Below are positions 60,901-64,000 of a stretch of 64,000 nucleotides of DNA, piece by piece. The notes under the pieces were generated by a model. The model had not been told where the DNA came from and did not search any database. It saw only the letters and a program-made list of their open reading frames with translations. Position 1 is the first letter of the stretch, and each line of letters begins with the position of its first letter. Source of the DNA: Pisolithus tinctorius (Eukaryota; Basidiomycota; Agaricomycetes; Boletales; Pisolithaceae). The stretch covers positions 310,001-374,000 of the forward strand of contig JANFAH010000054.1 of the NCBI GenBank assembly GCA_024663395.1, in the 5' to 3' direction. Position numbers and translations under genes: made by a program.

Positions 60901-61074
60901 TGCGACGATGGACCATTGCAATCGACCATCCGCCTTTGACGTTAAGGTGGCCCGACCAAGTGAGCCGTGGTCAAGGTGCGGCCAGCTCCAGAAATCGGAA
61001 TCCTGCAAATCAAGCCCGCCCTTTCGTTGTGTCGTGCGCTGTCTTTCGTCCGTGGGCCAGTGTTCCGAGTCCAT
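57995..61074 (-). CDS. Putative RRN6-like RNA polymerase I initiation factor
   Basis: A multi-exon gene on the minus strand of which I could not settle every junction. Clear coding blocks are the N-terminus from 61074 (WSWPHLDHGSLGRATLTSKA), a block near 60665-60475 (LQYLRTYFPDTDFPGDLV, LLELLPSRYSNDGYDVLFP), a beta-propeller-like middle (60416-59570), GPVGGRHFTEVNFRGVYE near 59190-59140, and a C-terminal exon ending at 57995 with the basic KKPTKKRIGGF. The arrangement (propeller-like N-terminus, disordered middle, short basic end) recalls fungal Rrn6/TAF1C, but this is from memory and not proven. Exon boundaries between 60930 and 59600 are unresolved. Confidence 0.5.
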
Positions 61075-61670
61075 CAGCTCAACAAGTGATGTATCAAACT
61101 AACAGGTAACACCATGGATTAGATAACCAAAAGTACTGGGCAACTTCCGTAGTCCTCAATGTCAACCTTCATCCGTTCTACCGGCCAGGGACTCATCCAG
61201 CTCCGTTGAATTATCATAGAAGCCCACCCCCCACCGCTGCATTTGGCTCTACTGTCTCTGTGTGTTCCTGCCTGCTTTTGAACTGCACTGCATCTTTGTA
61301 CCAGAATGACAGCACTCGGCAAAGGAGCTGAAGGGGAGTAACATCGTGTCTCCTATGCTCTGCAAAATAATTACCTATTCCCAAGACATGTTTGTGCTCG
61401 TCACAGTCGGGCACACTGACGACCTTCCGTGTTGTATCGATGAACACGCCAGAGACCACAAGACGCTCGATGACCTCCTACCCGCCTGTACCGCTTCACC
61501 TGTAGCAGACGTGAATGATGTACAATGTACCAGCTGCATGTATCCACGCAAATGGGATAATACGCCCGCCATGATGCAAAGAGCCTGTGTGTGGGGAATG
61601 TAATCATAAATATTAGAGTAGCACGCCCGTTTAGGAAAGGCTGCCACTTTCTTTTTCACCACCGAGGACG
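61075..61670. other. Intergenic stretch, no gene seen
   Basis: Overlapping frames of 60-109 codons occur on both strands between the RRN6-like gene and mitochondrial uL3, but none shows a start context, splice pattern or motif. It should contain the divergent promoters of those two genes. Confidence 0.45.
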
Positions 61671-62835
61671 ATGCCCGGGCTTTGGTCACTCGCACGGACC
61701 CCACACCTGCTAATGCAACAATGTAGGCTGATGCGTACCACCGCAGCTAACCTTGCAAACACAGTGTCGCAACCTAAGTGGACGGCCAACTCGCTACGAA
61801 CCGGCCTCATCGCTCGCAAGCGCGGAATGACTGCTATGTGGGATGACAACGGTGCTCGGGTTCCAGTCACGGTTCTCCAAGTAAGTCGCCGTGCAACTTC
61901 TCGTGGCTGCCTATTGACGTGCTGCATTGGTACAGCTCGAAAATTGCCAAGTAACTGCGAACATTGTAGCCTTACGATCTGACCGTTCCGAGTATCACGC
62001 CGTTCAAATTGGCGCTTCCGACCGTCCAAGCCGGACAACGACAGCTCAAATGAAAGGCCACTTCCGGAAAGCCAGTGTTCCACCTAAATACATCGTCAGG
62101 GAATTCCCCGTCACTCCCGATGCGCACGTCCCCGTTGGTGAGTCCTACTGGGACAGGTATCTGGCTAAGACCGACAGGAAGTTTTCGTAGGCACTACTCT
62201 ATCTGCCATGCACTTTGTTCCTGGTCAGTACGTCGACGTAACCGCCAAGTCGTGCGTACACCTATTTTATCCTCGTTGCCTCGTAGTCAGAAGGTCGTTC
62301 CCCTAACAGTATCGGGAAAGGATTCCAAGGCGTCATGAAGCGTTGGAATTTTAGAGGTTTGCGAGCCAGCCACGGTGTATCCGTATCTCACCGTTCTGCC
62401 GGTGCCACTGGTGCACACCAGGTCGGTCAGGCCTCACATGTGACTGCTTTGCTGGCCCGTAATATAATCCCTTCCTCATAACAGGACCCCGGAAGACTGT
62501 GGCCCGGAAGGAAAATGGCGGGTCGACTCGGTGGAAAGCGCATAACTGCGCAAAATCTCACAGTCATGCGCGTCGACACCGACCTGGATCTGGTATTCGT
62601 CAAGGGCGCTGTTCCAGGCGCAGACGATGCCCACGTATTAGTCCGTGATGCCAAAAAGAAGCTCGTCACACTGGCGAAGGCACATCAAGCTGTTGGCGCG
62701 TACGAGAAAGTGCTGCCCAAGGGCGTAGACGATCTTCCGTTCCCGGCCGGTACGAGGGAAATGGCACGGAATCTACCTACTGTCATCGAGGCTCGCTCCA
62801 AGCGGGTCACCAGTCCATTCGTCCCCCGGGAGTAA
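61671..62835 (+). CDS. MRPL3: Mitochondrial ribosomal protein uL3
   Basis: Five exons (61671-61880, 61936-62137, 62191-62251, 62310-62421, 62485-62835) give 311 residues. After an N-terminal presequence rich in Arg/Leu come the uL3 blocks: [80 protein letters not shown] and [20 protein letters not shown]. uL3 reaches the peptidyl-transferase centre of the mitoribosome. Confidence 0.95.
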
Positions 62836-62959
62836 TCCATGTTATTCATACATTTGCCGTAATGATGCAGCCTGCATTTCTCCGACATCACTAGCTCTAG
62901 TTGTCTGTGAGTGAAGGGTATCGCGAGTTTTGCTATCATATCATGCCGGATTATCGGGC

Positions 62960-63544
62960 CTAGGATAGAAGCTTTGCGTCTATGGTTTCCTTGGTCAAGC
63001 CGTCCGGCCCGTCACGAACCTCTATCACTTTGCTTACGTCCGCCTGTTAGAGTATGAGGCCATAGACTGCACAATCAGTTCAGTTGGACGCGTACCGTAT
63101 TTTGGAATTCGATTAGTGCGCTGGCGTGCAGAGTCATCATCTTGATCTCGCAAGTTGTCGGCGCCCAGTTTACGAGGACTAGTGGAAAGGAAGTCCTTCC
63201 ATCGCTGTGTTTGAGCTCGTATGACAGTACAACATATCGTGGAGAGTTCTCAGGCAGTTCTGGCCATCCGACGGTCAGTCCCGCCGATCTCCCCGGGGAT
63301 ATGCGTGAAAGGAAATACCCTCAGCAAGCTCTTCGATGGAGATGTTATCATATTGTTCTTCCTCTTTCATTATGAGCTCGTTCCTGTCGATCTTGACGAC
63401 GAGCGCAGCATGCCCCTGGCTGCGCCTCGCGAAGCGAAATTTGCGAAGGGAACTCTTTAGCTCTGGTGGAATATCGACGGTGTGGGACTATCATTCGATG
63501 TCAAAGAGCCATTCGAGGAACACTACTGGTATCGAGCTTACCAT
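62960..63544 (-). CDS. GMF1: Glia maturation factor (GMF), ADF-homology actin regulator
   Basis: Four coding exons: 63544-63542 (the ATG alone), 63487-63319, 63259-63096, 63043-62960, giving 139 residues. The sequence reads MSHTVDIPPELKSSLRKFRF, then GHAALVVKIDRNELIM, LPENSPRYVVLSYELKHSDG, FPLVLVNWAPTTCEIKMMTL and KVIEVRDGPDGLTKETIDAK, which is a full ADF-H domain of the GMF type. GMF binds Arp2/3 complex to debranch actin filaments. The first coding exon contributes just the start codon before intron 1 (gtaagc). Confidence 0.95.
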
Positions 63545-63688
63545 TGTGAACGGCAGAGGTATGCTGATAAGAAACCAGTCACGCAAAAGCAAAGCTCAGA
63601 AATACAAATCTGGCGTCCAAGTCACGGTAATACTGTGTACAGCAGCGCTATGCATTCACATGCACAGGTACATAAGATGTACAGTTAC

Positions 63689-64000
63689 TCAATCAACCTC
63701 AACAGGTGTCATGGCGGCTGGTGTCTTCCACCACCACATCCAAGCGATGTAACCGCAGAATAAGTTAAATATTCCAACGACAGCTGATCCTGCACCGATA
63801 ATGGTAAAGAAGGCCCATATATAACCAATGATGCGGTCCAGTATACGGCCGATGTAGCGTTTGAGTGTGGCAAGTGGGTCGGGAGTTGGGATGTACGTAG
63901 ACGGTAGTTGCAATATGGGGATTTTCCCTTCTGTCTCCGAAGACTCAGAGTCGTCCGACGTCACTGGCACTGGAAGCAGTAACATGGACACAACGGGTTT
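63689..64000 (-). CDS. Membrane protein, C-terminal fragment
   Basis: The frame is open from the right edge to the stop at 63691-63689. It shows an acidic Ser-rich stretch, then amphipathic IGRILDRIIGYIWAFFTIIG and a hydrophobic segment ending in Trp-rich WMWWWK, so at least one membrane helix. The family is not recognised, and the 5' part lies outside the window. There may be an intron before 63991. Confidence 0.5.
   Translation of the reverse strand, partial: KPVVSMLLLPVPVTSDDSESSETEGKIPILQLPSTYIPTPDPLATLKRYIGRILDRIIGYIWAFFTIIGAGSAVVGIFNLFCGYIAWMWWWKTPAAMTPVEVD

Noticed and set aside
61119..61704. Overlapping minus-strand frames as a gene between the RRN6-like gene and mitochondrial uL3
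   Set aside because: Four short frames overlap in different phases with no good donor/acceptor chain or motif.

Overview
The window is nuclear DNA of a filamentous basidiomycete, most likely an Agaricomycete. The evidence is about 170 short introns (mostly 45-60 bases), intergenic gaps of 50-1000 bases, and family types common in mushrooms: HET-domain, DUF7918-type and TKL-like kinase genes. No transposon, CRISPR array, operon or bacterial signature was seen. Exon boundaries were read by hand. Unless stated otherwise, the joined exons of each gene give one open frame whose total length is a multiple of three.

Layout. 0-10 kb: end of a BRCT protein, a chromodomain protein (+), the U5 snRNP GYF protein LIN1 (+), RAD54 (-), and a Clr4-type SET-domain methyltransferase (+) divergent from RAD54. 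10-18 kb: HET-domain gene (-), degenerate kinase (+), PQ-loop vacuolar transporter (+), LisH/CTLH/CRA protein (+), LRR-like protein (-). 18-28.5 kb: ribosomal protein RPL7 (-) with a likely intronic box C/D snoRNA, a single-pass membrane protein (+), an aldo/keto reductase (+), an ESCRT-III CHMP7 (+), OTU1 deubiquitinase (+), and an AP endonuclease (-). 28.5-41 kb: DUF7918-like gene (+), SAM37/metaxin (+), TAF7 (+), GAA1 (-), USP48-like deubiquitinase (+, 22 exons). 41-49 kb: a 1164-residue protein of unknown function (-), LUC7 (-), and a DnaJ-ankyrin-RGG protein (-). 49-56 kb: BCS1 (+), BUD23 (-), BET3 (+), mitochondrial uS13 (-), XAP5/FAM50 (+), tRNA-Phe (-). 56-64 kb: a mitochondrial carrier (-), a putative Rrn6-like Pol I factor (-), mitochondrial uL3 (+), a GMF actin regulator (-), and the end of a membrane protein (-).

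Most genes are housekeeping and not functionally clustered. The main local theme is chromatin: a chromodomain reader and a putative H3K9 writer lie either side of LIN1 and RAD54 within 10 kb. No wholly new multi-gene system was found. The most noteworthy observations are the snoRNA in an RPL7 intron, exons of 7 and 9 bases in the SET gene together with an Asn-to-Ser change in its NHSC motif, five GC-AG introns, a kinase that has lost key catalytic residues, and an apparent one-base frame break in the DUF7918-like gene.
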